This document shows, in pieces, positions 18,000-26,997 of a stretch of DNA of 64,000 nucleotides. Position 1 is the stretch's first letter, and every line of letters starts with the position of its first letter. The position numbers were made by a program, and so were the translations under genes. The DNA lies in contig NZ_JASBQE010000051.1 of NCBI RefSeq assembly GCF_029960785.1, forward strand, positions 22,602 through 86,601, read 5' to 3'. The DNA is from Polyangium sp. 15x6. Lineage in GTDB: Bacteria > Myxococcota_A > Polyangia > Polyangiales > Polyangiaceae. The notes under the pieces are model-generated. The model did not search any database, was not told the DNA's origin, and was given only the letters and a program-made list of their open reading frames with translations.

Positions 18000-19262
18000 T
18001 CACGCGTTGACGCCACGCCGAGGCGCGGACGTTCGTCCCTTTCCTCGCACCGCATAAGCGATCCCGTCCTGCAACGACGCGAGCGTCACCACGCCGCCGA
18101 GATCGGCGCCGAGGTCGACGAGTGCCTGCGCCACGGCGGGCCGGATTCCCGTCATGATGACCTCCGCGCCGAGCAGGTTTGCCGCCCGCGCGGCGCGTAC
18201 GAGCACCTCGGCCACGTGCGTGTCGACCGTGCTCACGCCGGTCACGTCGACGACGATGATATGCGCCCCGCGCTCCTCCACCCCGCGCAGCATCGTCTCC
18301 ACGAAATGCGCGGCGCGCACCTCGTCGACGGCCCCGATGAGCGGAATGGCCACCGCCTTGTCCGTGAGCGGGACGAGCGGCGTCCCGATCTCCTGGATGG
18401 CCAAGCGCTGCGCCTCGATGACCTGCTCCTGGAGTCGCAACTGCTCCTGGGCAGCGCGCCTCTGTTCGGTCACGTCACGCCCATAAATCGCCAGGCGCGC
18501 GAGCTGTCCGTCCTCGCTCCGCACCGGATACGCGGTCACCTCGAACCAGCGCTCGTCACGCGCGGCGTCGAAGCGCGCAGGAGTATCGGTGCGCCGTATC
18601 TCCTCCACCAAAGAGGTACGGCGGGCGGGCTCATCGAGCGGGAATACGTCGCGCATCCCGGCCACCTCCGTCGGGATGCATCCAAGCCACCCCGCGGCCG
18701 CCCGGTTGGCCGTGACGACGACGCCCTCGAGGTCCACGAGCAGGAGCAGGTCCGTCGACGCGTCGAGCATGGCCTGCGCGCGCGCCTGGCTCTCGCGCAG
18801 CCGCTCGTCGGCCCGGCGCTCGGCCGTCACGTTCGTCGCGATGCCGCCGATCCAGCGAATGGTCCCCTCGCTGTCGCGTACGGGGAACTTGATGGATCGG
18901 TAGAAGTGGATGCCGTCTTCCCTCGGACCAGATTCCTCCGCCACGATGGCTTCGCCCTTCGCGGCGACGAGGCGATTGTTCTCCCTCCAGGAATCGAATA
19001 CCTCGGGAGGAAAGAACTCCCTGGCGTTGTGCCCGACAATCTCGGAAATCTTCTCACGGCCCATGAAGAGCGCGCAGGATTGGTTCGTGTGACTGTACGT
19101 GTCCTCGAGATCCATCACGAAGATGAGCGCCGGGATGTGGTCGATGACCGTCTGCATGACCCGATCTCGTTGCCGGACGGTCTCCTCGAGCTCGGCCACA
19201 CGCTTGCGTAGCGCATCGTTTTCGAGCGTCACCCTCTCGATGGTTTCCATCTCTTTCGTCAT
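18000..19262 (-). CDS. PAS-PAS-STAS protein, RsbR-like stressosome component
   Basis: 420 residues from ATG 19262 (GGGAG 6 nt upstream; a GTG at 19265 is an alternative). A short coiled coil (about 5-30) precedes two PAS domains (about 35-150 and 165-275; VIDHIPALIFVMDLED and MLDASTDLLLLVDLEG). A C-terminal STAS domain follows (about 295-405) with VDVTGVSTVDT and IMTGIRP, which keep both Thr positions phosphorylated in B. subtilis RsbR. It is therefore a likely anti-anti-sigma switch or stressosome scaffold that responds to small molecules or redox state through PAS. No RsbS, RsbT or sigma partner lies beside it; a related PAS-STAS gene is at 57742-58677. Confidence 0.88.
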   Translation of the reverse strand: MTKEMETIERVTLENDALRKRVAELEETVRQRDRVMQTVIDHIPALIFVMDLEDTYSHTNQSCALFMGREKISEIVGHNAREFFPPEVFDSWRENNRLVAAKGEAIVAEESGPREDGIHFYRSIKFPVRDSEGTIRWIGGIATNVTAERRADERLRESQARAQAMLDASTDLLLLVDLEGVVVTANRAAAGWLGCIPTEVAGMRDVFPLDEPARRTSLVEEIRRTDTPARFDAARDERWFEVTAYPVRSEDGQLARLAIYGRDVTEQRRAAQEQLRLQEQVIEAQRLAIQEIGTPLVPLTDKAVAIPLIGAVDEVRAAHFVETMLRGVEERGAHIIVVDVTGVSTVDTHVAEVLVRAARAANLLGAEVIMTGIRPAVAQALVDLGADLGGVVTLASLQDGIAYAVRGKGRTSAPRRGVNA

Positions 19263-19365
19263 CACGTCTCCCGAGATGATGACTTTACCAGGCCCTTCCC
19301 CGACGCAACAGAGCGTAGATCACGATTGCGTTGCTCCTGCGGCCCGTGCGTTGGCGACGCATCCG

Positions 19366-19659
19366 TCATTGGAAGGGAAGGCACAACCAGACCTGCGTGT
19401 CGCATTTCGCCGTGCACGTGCAGTACCCGAAATTGCATTTCAAGCCGACGGGAAAATCGGTGCAGGTGGTCCCGAGGATGAACGGACCCAGGGCCGGGCA
19501 TGGCCCTCGTGCGGCGAGCAGCCCCTGCGTGGTGCAGCAGATGTTCTGGCCCGGGGGGCGGCGACGGACAGGCCGCTTGGCATTGCTCGTGCGTCAGGCA
19601 CGCCGTGCCGAAACCAGAATCCCGAGAATGATTGCGGCAAAGCGAAGACGATGGTTCAT
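19366..19659 (-). pseudogene. Cysteine-rich secreted peptide, twice frameshifted
   Basis: The minus strand from ATG 19659 encodes a signal-peptide-like start (MNHRLRFAAIILGILVSA) and then meets a TGA stop at 19594-19596. The neighbouring frame over the middle reads ACLTHEQCQAACPS. The original frame resumes as a Cys-rich chain (GQNICCTTQG, CTDFPVGLKCNFGYCTCTAK) and ends at 19366. Two compensating shifts would restore a ~98-residue secreted protein with about 13 cysteines. One shift lies by a run of C (GCCCCCCGGG on the minus strand), so sequencing error is possible; a true pseudogene is the alternative. Confidence 0.6.
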
Positions 19660-20086
19660 GGCGTTCTTGTAAGACTGTGGTTGGGCGCCCCATTGCACTC
19701 CATGCACGGCTGCACCCTTTTTCTGCGTACGAAATCGCCTCGTGAACCGTCGGTGCTTGACGGTACGCATGGCCTACGTATTTACCCTTCATCGGACACG
19801 TCATCGCCGCGAGAGCTGTGCGCTCTCCGCCGGCTGGGTGGGATCATGTCATCGGTCGCCTGTAGCGCTGGAAATACACGCGGGCGGATGCCGCCGCGAG
19901 ATCGAGGATGTTCCCGAACACGAGGAATGGACTATGAAGCACGGTATGACGAACGTGTTCTCGCTCACGGGCCTCCGAGGGGGAGAAGTGGGTACGGGGC
20001 TCCAGGACTTGAAACGCGGGGACACGGACGACGGGTGAAGCCGAAAAAGGCTACCGCTGACCTCGTTGTCCGGGCAGAGGTCAGGT
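19660..20086. other. Intergenic stretch, no gene supported
   Basis: 427 bp between the cysteine-rich remnant and the small membrane protein. Short open frames exist on both strands but none has a convincing start, composition or family resemblance. It probably holds the promoters of the flanking genes; I see no clear hairpin or repeat. Confidence 0.5.
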
Positions 20087-20467
20087 ATGGGCGAGAGCCG
20101 CGACATAGAGCGGAGGCTAGAGGAAGCGAAAGGTATTTACGACGAGCTCGTGGGAATCCCGACGGCCCGTCAGGGGGCAATCTCGGTTGCCTTGCGGATG
20201 GCTGCGCGGTTCGGGCCAGCCTGCTTGGTCATCGTGATTTCCGTCATCGCCTACGTCATCCTGGGGGTCGCGAGGACGACCTGCTTGTTGCCGTATGGTG
20301 GGATCCTGGCAATGGCGGTGTCCTTCGTGCTCGTCGAGGCCATTGCACGAGGGAGGGGACATGCCGAGAATGGCCAGCAAAGACGAAAAAGTTCGGCTCA
20401 ACCTGGAGGTACCGAAGCGCGTGCGAGAGCGGCTCGAGCGCGTGCAGGAAATGAGCGAGGCCGATAG
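20087..20467 (+). CDS. Small two-helix membrane protein
   Basis: 126 residues from ATG 20087, with AGAGG upstream. An amphipathic N-terminus (ESRDIERRLEEAKGIYDEL) is followed by two predicted membrane helices (ACLVIVISVIAYVILGV and GGILAMAVSFVLVEAIA) and a basic tail. The last ~35 codons overlap the next gene in another frame and have poor composition, so the ancestral protein may have ended sooner. No family is recognised. It is probably co-transcribed with the ribbon-helix-helix gene it overlaps. Confidence 0.55.
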   Translation: MGESRDIERRLEEAKGIYDELVGIPTARQGAISVALRMAARFGPACLVIVISVIAYVILGVARTTCLLPYGGILAMAVSFVLVEAIARGRGHAENGQQRRKSSAQPGGTEARARAARARAGNERGR

Positions 20468-20594
20468 CCTCACGGAGGTGATCAGGCGGGCGCTGACCCT
20501 GTATGACGCGCTGCTCATGACGACGCGCGAGGACGGGGGCAAGCTCCTGGTTCGATACGAAGATGGGTCGGAGCGCGAGCTGATGCTCGTCTGA
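20361..20594 (+). CDS. Ribbon-helix-helix (CopG/Arc-type) DNA-binding protein
   Basis: 77 residues from ATG 20361, preceded by GGGAGGGG. Residues 9-50 fit a ribbon-helix-helix fold: a strand VRLNLEVPKRV, then helices RERLERVQEMSEADSLTEVI and RRALTLYDALLM. The C-terminal strand pair (GGKLLVRYEDGSERELMLV) is typical of small RHH proteins of this type. Such proteins act as dimers on operator DNA, often as antitoxins or autorepressors. No toxin gene follows; the only close partner is the overlapping membrane protein upstream. Confidence 0.75.
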   Translation: MPRMASKDEKVRLNLEVPKRVRERLERVQEMSEADSLTEVIRRALTLYDALLMTTREDGGKLLVRYEDGSERELMLV

Positions 20595-20681
20595 GCGACC
20601 TCGCCAGCACAGCCGCGACGTCGAGCCCGCGCCGGTCCCCGCCGGTGGCGGGCTCGACGCTTTCGAGCGCTTCCGCGAGGG

Positions 20682-23192
20682 TCAGGACCCGGCTTGCGAG
20701 GGCGGCGCCGCCGAGGGCTCGGACGGGCGTTCGGCGGCGTTCGCGACGCGAGGCAGCGCCTTCCAGGCCGGGAGCAGGGCGAGCAAGGCCGGGAGCAGCA
20801 CCACGCAGGCGACGAGGTTCACGCCGAGGCCGAGCAATGACAGCTTGCCGACGCTGGCGAGGCCCGGGTGCGTCGCGAGCGCGAGCACGCCGAACCCAAA
20901 GCCGTCGGTGAGAATGGCGCCCGTGACGTCCCAACCAGTATGTTGCCACACTTTTTCTAGCGACTCACCCGCGTCCACGCGCGCGAGCAGGTGCGCGCCG
21001 TCGTCCACGCCGATTCCGAGGAGGATCGGCAGCACGATCATGTTCAAGTAATTCAGCTCGGCGCCGAAGACGGGGAGCAGCGCGATCGTCACCGCAAGGC
21101 AGAGCAGGGCCGGCCCGAGCGCGAGCAACGCGAGCCGGAGACGACCAAGCGTGAGGTACAGGACGAGGAAGACGAGGACGCCGGTGGTCACGAGGATGCG
21201 CGGGGCGTCGCGCTCGATCGTCTCGAGCATGTCGGCGAGCACCATCGGCTCGCCGGCGGCCGCGCGCACCTCGCCCCCGGGCAGATCGACGCGGCGGAGC
21301 TGCGCCGCGAGCCGCTTGATCGCAGCGGCGTCGGCCATGCTCACCGTGGGGTAGAGCAGCACGAAGTGCACGGGGTCGGCGCCAGGCTTGGGCTCGAAGG
21401 TGTGCCGCAGCGCGGGCGGGAGGTCGGCCGGGCCGAAGGGCTCGGCCGCGGCCATGCGGCGAAGGCGCTCGAGCCGGCCGCGCGCGTCCTCGTCGAGGCT
21501 CTCGGGGCGGATCCGGGAGGTGATCTTGGCGATCTCGCGCAGGAGCGGGCGCTTCGCCTCCTGGTCTTCCGGGAGCAGGTCGGCGCGCGTGGCGATCAGG
21601 CCGATGGTGGCGCCTTCGCCGAGCGCGGTCATGCGCGCGCGCACGGCGGCGGAGACCTCGCGCGCCTCGGCCTCGCTGCGGGCGAGCACGACGAGCGGAG
21701 TCTGCGAGCGGCCGAGCAGCGCGTTCACCTCACGGTCGCGGCGGAAGCTCGGCAGGTCGGCGTCGTCGAGGTGGGAGAAGTCGGCGTCGAAGCGAGCGTG
21801 GGGGAGTTGCGTGAGCGCGAGGGCGCATGCGACGAGCAGGCCCCCGAAGAGCGCCGGGGCTGCGCGGTGCATGAAGCGCACGCCGGGGAGCGACACGCCG
21901 GCGCGCACGGGCGAGAGGCGCGGGGCGTGGCGCGCGAGCACGCCGAGCAGCGCGGGCAGCAGCGTCAGGTAGGCGAGCAGGACGAGGAGCGTGCCCAGCG
22001 CGGCGAGCAGGCCGAACTCGCGGAAGGCGCGGAAGTCGGTCCAGGTGAGGCAACAGAAGGCCGCGGCGGTGGTGAGCGCGGCGGCGAGCGAGACGCGGCC
22101 CGCCTCGCCGAAGGCGCGACGGATCGCCTCCTCCTCGGCAGCGCCGGCGCGGCGCTCCTCCTCGTAGCGGCCGAGCAGGTGGACGCCGTGGTCCATGCCG
22201 ATGCCGACCAGGATGGCGCCGATGAAGGCGGTGAGGATGTTGAGCGTCCCGAAGAGCGCGCCCGCAGCGCCGTACGCCAGCGCGAGGCCCGCGTAGAGCG
22301 GCGCGAGCACCAGGCCGATGGCGAGCAGGCGCCGGAAATGGAAGGCCAGGTAGGCGACGACCAGGCCGAGCGCGAGCGCGGAGGTCAGCGCGAGGTCGCG
22401 CCCGAGCACCGCCTGGAGGTCGACACGCTTCGGGTACCGGCCGGTGAGCTCGACGCGGAGATCCGGCGCGTAGGCCGTGGGCTCGGCCTCGCGGAGCACA
22501 CGCTCGACGTCGGCGACGACTTGCTTCGCGAAGGTGAGGTCGGAGGCGAGCCGGGTCGGCCGGACGAGGATGGCCAGGGTGCTGCCGGTCTCGTCCTCGT
22601 GGTACGGCCCGCGCCGCGCGCCGCCGCTGTCCTCGAGTCGCTTGCGGTACTTGGCTTCGAGGTCCGCGACGTCGACCGAAGGCGGCGGCTCGTCGTCGAG
22701 GTCGAGGTAGGAGCGCTCGATCTCCCAGCGCTGACGCGCGGCGAGGCGATCCCGGAGCGCCGTGAGGTCGGCCGGGTCCGCGAAGTAGAGGCCGCGGTCT
22801 TCGAAAAACTCCGCCGGGAAGCGGTGGTCGACGTACTGCACCGTCTCGAGCTTCTCGAGGCGGGGCGCGATCTCGTCCGCGAAGCGCCGCCGCGCGGCCC
22901 GATCCCCGCCCTCGACCAGCAAGACCACGTACCCCACCCCGCCGAAGCGCGCTCGCAGCGCCTCGATGCCCTGCACGCTCGGGTAGCTCGGCGGCAGGAG
23001 CTGGGTGATGTCGGGGTCGAGCTTGAGCCTTCCAGCGGACCAGGTGCCCAGCGCGGCGGCGAGGGCCACGAGCACGATGGCGAGGGCGGCATGTCGAAAG
23101 GCAAAGACCGCCACGCGCGCGAGGGCGGCGCGGATGGCGGCGGGCACGGAGCCGAGGCGCGCGTCGCCGTCGTGATCAGGCGCGGCTGACAT
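20682..23192 (-). CDS. MMPL/RND-superfamily lipid exporter
   Basis: 836 residues from ATG 23192 (a GTG at 23195 is equally placed). The layout is that of an RND/MMPL permease: a first helix (about 30-55), a large periplasmic loop, a six-helix bundle with sterol-sensing-like features (GAILVGIGMDHGVHLLGRY), a second helix and loop, and a second bundle (MIVLPILLGIGVDDGAHLL). The two GIGxDxGxHLL motifs carry the charged residues usual for proton coupling. HpnN-type hopanoid exporters and mycobacterial MmpL share this layout. It is the last gene of the inositol-lipid operon and overlaps the upstream gene by 17 bp, suggesting that it moves the lipid product out of the inner membrane. Confidence 0.88.
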   Translation of the reverse strand: MSAAPDHDGDARLGSVPAAIRAALARVAVFAFRHAALAIVLVALAAALGTWSAGRLKLDPDITQLLPPSYPSVQGIEALRARFGGVGYVVLLVEGGDRAARRRFADEIAPRLEKLETVQYVDHRFPAEFFEDRGLYFADPADLTALRDRLAARQRWEIERSYLDLDDEPPPSVDVADLEAKYRKRLEDSGGARRGPYHEDETGSTLAILVRPTRLASDLTFAKQVVADVERVLREAEPTAYAPDLRVELTGRYPKRVDLQAVLGRDLALTSALALGLVVAYLAFHFRRLLAIGLVLAPLYAGLALAYGAAGALFGTLNILTAFIGAILVGIGMDHGVHLLGRYEEERRAGAAEEEAIRRAFGEAGRVSLAAALTTAAAFCCLTWTDFRAFREFGLLAALGTLLVLLAYLTLLPALLGVLARHAPRLSPVRAGVSLPGVRFMHRAAPALFGGLLVACALALTQLPHARFDADFSHLDDADLPSFRRDREVNALLGRSQTPLVVLARSEAEAREVSAAVRARMTALGEGATIGLIATRADLLPEDQEAKRPLLREIAKITSRIRPESLDEDARGRLERLRRMAAAEPFGPADLPPALRHTFEPKPGADPVHFVLLYPTVSMADAAAIKRLAAQLRRVDLPGGEVRAAAGEPMVLADMLETIERDAPRILVTTGVLVFLVLYLTLGRLRLALLALGPALLCLAVTIALLPVFGAELNYLNMIVLPILLGIGVDDGAHLLARVDAGESLEKVWQHTGWDVTGAILTDGFGFGVLALATHPGLASVGKLSLLGLGVNLVACVVLLPALLALLPAWKALPRVANAAERPSEPSAAPPSQAGS

Positions 23193-24444
23193 CACGCTCC
23201 CTCGGGCCGCTCAGGGGGACCGCGTCGTTCGCGTCGTTCACAGCGGGCGCGGCCGGGAACACGTGGTTGCGCAGCAGGGGGTAGTTCCAGGTCGCGAAGA
23301 CGACGAGGCGCGTGAGGGCCCAGGCGAGGCGGTCGTCCATGGCGGGCAAGAGGAGGAGCACGGCGACGCCGCCGGCGTTGAGGGCGGCGCTCGAACCGGA
23401 GACGAACAGGAAGCGCCCGGCCTGGCTGGCCCGCGGGCCGGCGGTGGCCTCGAAGGCCCACGCACGCGAGAGCGTGAAGGCCACGACCCCGCCCGCCACG
23501 CAGCCCGCGCCCGTGGCGAGCGGCGGCGGCGCGCCGGTCCCGATCACGAGCACCTGCACCACCACGAAGTCGAGCGCCGTGGCAAGCGCGCTCACGGCGA
23601 TGGCGCGCGGCAACGCCCGGCGGTCGTCGCGTGGCAGCTTGCCACTGAGCGCGCGGACCAGGAAAGCGAGCCGCTGGAACGCGGTGGCGTGCGAGGTGAG
23701 CGCGATGAGGGTGACGCCTGCGGCCGCGATCCAGTGCGGCGGGCGCGGGTCCTCCGGCGAGACGATGGCCTCCAGGATGGGGCTCAGCGCGACCGAGAGG
23801 CCGAGCACGAGGATGCGCTCGGCGCGCTGCATGAAGCCCACGTCCTTCATGGTGGCGCCGAGCGCCTCGCCGCGGGCGCGCACGTAGGGGACGAAGAGCG
23901 AGCCGGTGAGCGCGAACAAGCAGGGCAAGAGCACCCAGCTCTCGCGGTAGTACCAGGCGAGGCCCACGAGCACGGCCGACTCGCAGTAACGATCGAGCAC
24001 CGAGTCGAGCGCAGCTCCGCTCGGCGAGGCCTGCCCGGTGGCGCGCGCGACCCGCCCGTCCAGGTAATCGAGCGCGCCCGCGCTGACGTAGAGCCACCCG
24101 CCGAGGGCGAAGCGCCCCGCCGCGATGGCGACCCCCGCGCCCGCCGCGAGGCCCACCGCCAGCGTGGTGATGGCGTTGGGAGGCACGCCGGCGGCGGCGA
24201 GCCCCTGCCAGAGCGGGCGCATCAGCCAGGCGAAGAAGTGGCGCGCGCGCGCGGTGGTGAGCCCGCCGAGCCCGCGGCCGTCGGCCTCCTCGTCGTGGAA
24301 GCGACCGAAGGCCAGGGTGCGCACCGCATAGGCGGCGATGCCGATCAGCACGTACGCGATGAGCAGCAGCGCAGGCGCGGCCGCCGTCCAGATGCGCTGG
24401 GCGGTCGAGAGGCTGCCGGTAAGCAAGTCGGAGAGCGGGTTCAT
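23176..24444 (-). CDS. CDP-alcohol phosphotransferase fused to GtrA-like membrane domain
   Basis: 422 residues from ATG 24444, whose start overlaps the previous stop as ATGA. The N-terminal half carries the exact CDP-alcohol phosphotransferase signature D-x2-D-G-x2-A-R-x8-G-x3-D-x3-D (ALDYLDGRVARATG, then GAALDSVLD, residues about 130-160) within membrane helices. It transfers a phospho-alcohol from a CDP-linked donor and is here a candidate phosphatidylinositol(-phosphate) synthase. The C-terminal ~130 residues (from ALPRAIAVSALATALDF, ending RLVVFATWNYPLLRNHVF) match a four-helix GtrA domain, which flips lipid-linked sugars in other systems. The fusion within an inositol operon suggests synthesis coupled to translocation. 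Confidence 0.87.
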   Translation of the reverse strand: MNPLSDLLTGSLSTAQRIWTAAAPALLLIAYVLIGIAAYAVRTLAFGRFHDEEADGRGLGGLTTARARHFFAWLMRPLWQGLAAAGVPPNAITTLAVGLAAGAGVAIAAGRFALGGWLYVSAGALDYLDGRVARATGQASPSGAALDSVLDRYCESAVLVGLAWYYRESWVLLPCLFALTGSLFVPYVRARGEALGATMKDVGFMQRAERILVLGLSVALSPILEAIVSPEDPRPPHWIAAAGVTLIALTSHATAFQRLAFLVRALSGKLPRDDRRALPRAIAVSALATALDFVVVQVLVIGTGAPPPLATGAGCVAGGVVAFTLSRAWAFEATAGPRASQAGRFLFVSGSSAALNAGGVAVLLLLPAMDDRLAWALTRLVVFATWNYPLLRNHVFPAAPAVNDANDAVPLSGPRERDVSRA

Positions 24445-25370
24445 ACCGAGACCTCCGGGGAGGCGCCGCCCTTGCGCGGCGCCGGATCGAGCAGCGCGCG
24501 TTGCGCGAAGAGGACCGCGCGATGGGCGGCGAAGGCCACCGCGGCGCCGGCGAGGATGTCGAGGATGTAATGGTGCCGCAGGTACATGGCGGAGAACGCC
24601 ATGACCGCGGCCCAGGCCATGGTGAACACGCGCAGACGGCCGCCGAGCGACCACGCGGCGAGCGCGGGCAGCACGGCATACCCCACGTGCAACGAGGGCA
24701 TGGCCCCGAACACGTTGGAGCTGCGGGCATAAAACGCGTGGAAGATGTGGACCCCGAACAGGGCGTCGAAGCGCGCCCCGCCGGCGGGATTCGAGGGCGC
24801 GTCGAGCACGGCCGGACCTGCGCCGTAAAGGTCGACGTACCAGGGCGGCGCCGCCGGCCAGACGATCCAGATGATCCAGCCGAGCAGGCTCGCGGCCGCG
24901 AAGCTCCACGAAAGCTGCTGCATGCGCTCCTGATCGCGGAAGTACAGATACGCCCCGACCGCGAAGACCTGGATCAAGTAGAGGAGGTAAACGACGCCGG
25001 TGAGCGCATCGAGCGCCGGGTGCGTCGCGTGCGCGACGATCTCCGAGATCGGCACCTTTCCCGCGCTCGTGCTCACGCCGAAGAGCGCGCGCTCGGCCTC
25101 GAGGAGATCGGCCACGTGGACCTCCCCGCGCAGGTGGATGAACAGGCGCAGGAAGTCGTAGGCGAGCCCCGTGAGCACGAACGGCGCGGCGATGGCCGCG
25201 AAGCGCCGCGCGCGCGGCCCGGTCCAGGCGAGGACCACGAACATGCCCACGAAAACGAAATGCTCGGGCCGGAGCCCCAGCGTCGTATGGATCACGAGGA
25301 GCAGGAGCGGGGCGCCTCCGAGGGACGCCCACGCCCACGTGCTCCCGTCGCCCGTCGGCCGCAGCTTCAT
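24441..25370 (-). CDS. PAP2-superfamily membrane enzyme of Aur1/Ipt1 type (inositol phosphotransferase or phosphatase)
   Basis: 309 residues from ATG 25370 (a GTG at 25385 is an alternative). It has about six membrane helices and the PAP2 catalytic motifs in the form seen in Aur1-type inositol phosphorylceramide synthases: GAMPSLHVGYAV with the first His, then YLRHHYILDILAG with the second His and Asp. A WPAAPPWYVDLYG segment before them is also typical. These enzymes either dephosphorylate a lipid or move phosphoinositol onto ceramide. It lies 28 bp after the inositol-phosphate synthase and overlaps the CDP-alcohol transferase by 4 bp, which fits a head-group step. Plain lipid phosphatase activity cannot be excluded. 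Confidence 0.82.
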   Translation of the reverse strand: MKLRPTGDGSTWAWASLGGAPLLLLVIHTTLGLRPEHFVFVGMFVVLAWTGPRARRFAAIAAPFVLTGLAYDFLRLFIHLRGEVHVADLLEAERALFGVSTSAGKVPISEIVAHATHPALDALTGVVYLLYLIQVFAVGAYLYFRDQERMQQLSWSFAAASLLGWIIWIVWPAAPPWYVDLYGAGPAVLDAPSNPAGGARFDALFGVHIFHAFYARSSNVFGAMPSLHVGYAVLPALAAWSLGGRLRVFTMAWAAVMAFSAMYLRHHYILDILAGAAVAFAAHRAVLFAQRALLDPAPRKGGASPEVSV

Positions 25371-25398
25371 CGCTCGCCTCGCCACGTCGCCGATGAAA

Positions 25399-26715
25399 TC
25401 AGTCGTAGTACTCGTTGCCGAGGTGGGTGATGAGCTCCTCGCCGATCATCCACCGCAGCGTGTTCTTGAGCTTCATCGATTGGATGAAGAGGTCGTGCTC
25501 CGGATAGAGCTCCGGCGCCGTCATCGGGCTCTTGAAATAGAAGCTCAGCCACTCCTGCGTCCCGCGCATCGACGCGCGCGCCGCGAGGTCGAGCAAGAGC
25601 GCCAGATCGAGCACGATGGGCGCCGCGAGGATCGAGTCCCGACAGAGGAAGTTGACCTTGATCTGCATCGGGTAGCCGAGCCACCCGAAGATATCGAGGT
25701 TGTCCCAGCCCTCCTTGGCATCGCCGCGCGGCGGGTAAAACTCGATACGGACCTTGTGGTAGATCTGGCCATAAAGGTCCGGATAACGAGGGGGCTCGAG
25801 GATCTGCTCGAGCACGCCGAGCTTGGAGACCTCCTTCGTCTTGAAGCTGTTCGGGTCGTCGAGCACCTCGCCGTCGCGATTGCCGAGGATGTTGGTGGAG
25901 AACCACCCCTGCAATCCCAAGCTGCGGGCCTTGAGCCCCGGGGCGAGGATGGTCTTCATCAGGGTTTGTCCCGTCTTGAAATCCTTGCCCGCGATGGGCA
26001 CGCCCATCTCGCGCGCGAGCTGCCAGGCGGCGGGGAAATCGACGCAGAGGTTCGGCGCCCCGTTGGCGAAGGGGACCCGCTCCTTGAGGCAGGCCCAGGC
26101 ATAGATCTGGGAGCTCGAAATGCTCGGATCGTCCGCGGCGAGGCCCGCCTCGAACGCCGCAATGCTCTGGTGCACCGCGCCGGGGGCGATGAAGACCTCC
26201 GTGCTGCCGCACCAGATCGCCACGGCGCGCTCGGCCCCATGGCGTCGAATGAACCCGCGGATGTCTTCGCGGACCTCTTCGACCATCTCCGCCTTGGACC
26301 GGGCCGCCTTGACGTGCGTGCCGTGGAGGCGGCGCACGTACTCCGGATAGAAGGCGCCGCGCATGGGCTCGATCTGCGCGAGCTCCGCGGCGACTGCGTC
26401 GATGTGCCGCGCCTCGAGCACTTCCGCGTGTCGCGCGACCTCGAGCGCATTGTCGGGGAAGATGTCCCAGGCACCGAACACGAGGTCGTCGAGCGACGCC
26501 AAGGGGACGGCCTCGCGGACGAGCGGGGAGCGGTTCTCGGTGCGCTTGCCGAGGCGAATGGTGCCCATTTGCGTGAGCGAGCCGATCGGCTTTTCGAGCC
26601 CCTTGCGGGCGAGCAGCACACCGGCGATGAAGGTGGTGGCCACGGCGCCGAGGCCGGGAAGCAATACGGCGAGCTTGCCGGTGGCGGGGCGAATCGTTTG
26701 CGGGCGTTCTCTCAC
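25399..26715 (-). CDS. ino1: myo-Inositol-1-phosphate synthase
   Basis: 438 residues from GTG 26715, which has AGGAG 5 nt upstream. It converts glucose 6-phosphate to inositol 1-phosphate using NAD. The N-terminal Rossmann motif is LLPGLGAVATTFIAGV. The family core is present: SSSQIYAWACLKERVPFANG, then GKDFKTGQTLMKT with the catalytic lysines, GWFSTNILGNRDGEVL, and HKVRIEFYPPRGDAKEGWDN. Length fits the long bacterial/eukaryotic-like form rather than the shorter actinobacterial one. It is the first gene of the four-gene minus-strand operon and supplies inositol for the lipid head group. Confidence 0.95.
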   Translation of the reverse strand: MRERPQTIRPATGKLAVLLPGLGAVATTFIAGVLLARKGLEKPIGSLTQMGTIRLGKRTENRSPLVREAVPLASLDDLVFGAWDIFPDNALEVARHAEVLEARHIDAVAAELAQIEPMRGAFYPEYVRRLHGTHVKAARSKAEMVEEVREDIRGFIRRHGAERAVAIWCGSTEVFIAPGAVHQSIAAFEAGLAADDPSISSSQIYAWACLKERVPFANGAPNLCVDFPAAWQLAREMGVPIAGKDFKTGQTLMKTILAPGLKARSLGLQGWFSTNILGNRDGEVLDDPNSFKTKEVSKLGVLEQILEPPRYPDLYGQIYHKVRIEFYPPRGDAKEGWDNLDIFGWLGYPMQIKVNFLCRDSILAAPIVLDLALLLDLAARASMRGTQEWLSFYFKSPMTAPELYPEHDLFIQSMKLKNTLRWMIGEELITHLGNEYYD

Positions 26716-26997
26716 GGCTCTCCTCGATCCTTGGCAGCGGCGCAGCCAGGCACGTTCGATTTCATGGGGGTGGTCCGGCGAGGTTCTCGGCGCGCAAGAT
26801 GCACGCGCGACCGGCGCCCAGGGACTTCGATCCGACGAGCCGTCCGATCCCTCCGACGAGCCCATGCATTTGGACCACGAACCAGCGGGCAGAGTGGATG
26901 ACCTTCAGGGCGCTTGCTCGACATGTGGGTCGCCTCGTCCGTCTCCCCCTGCCACCTCCTTGCCCGCTCCGCGCCCAACCCTTCGCCCAAAGCCGCG

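Noticed and set aside
20087..20594. Membrane protein plus ribbon-helix-helix gene as a toxin-antitoxin pair
   Set aside because: The order and the long out-of-frame overlap are atypical and the membrane protein resembles no known toxin; not enough to call it.
20991..23189. Long plus-strand open frame of 732 codons
   Set aside because: It is the antisense of the MMPL gene, composed of Arg/Glu/Gly-rich low-complexity sequence with no recognisable domain.
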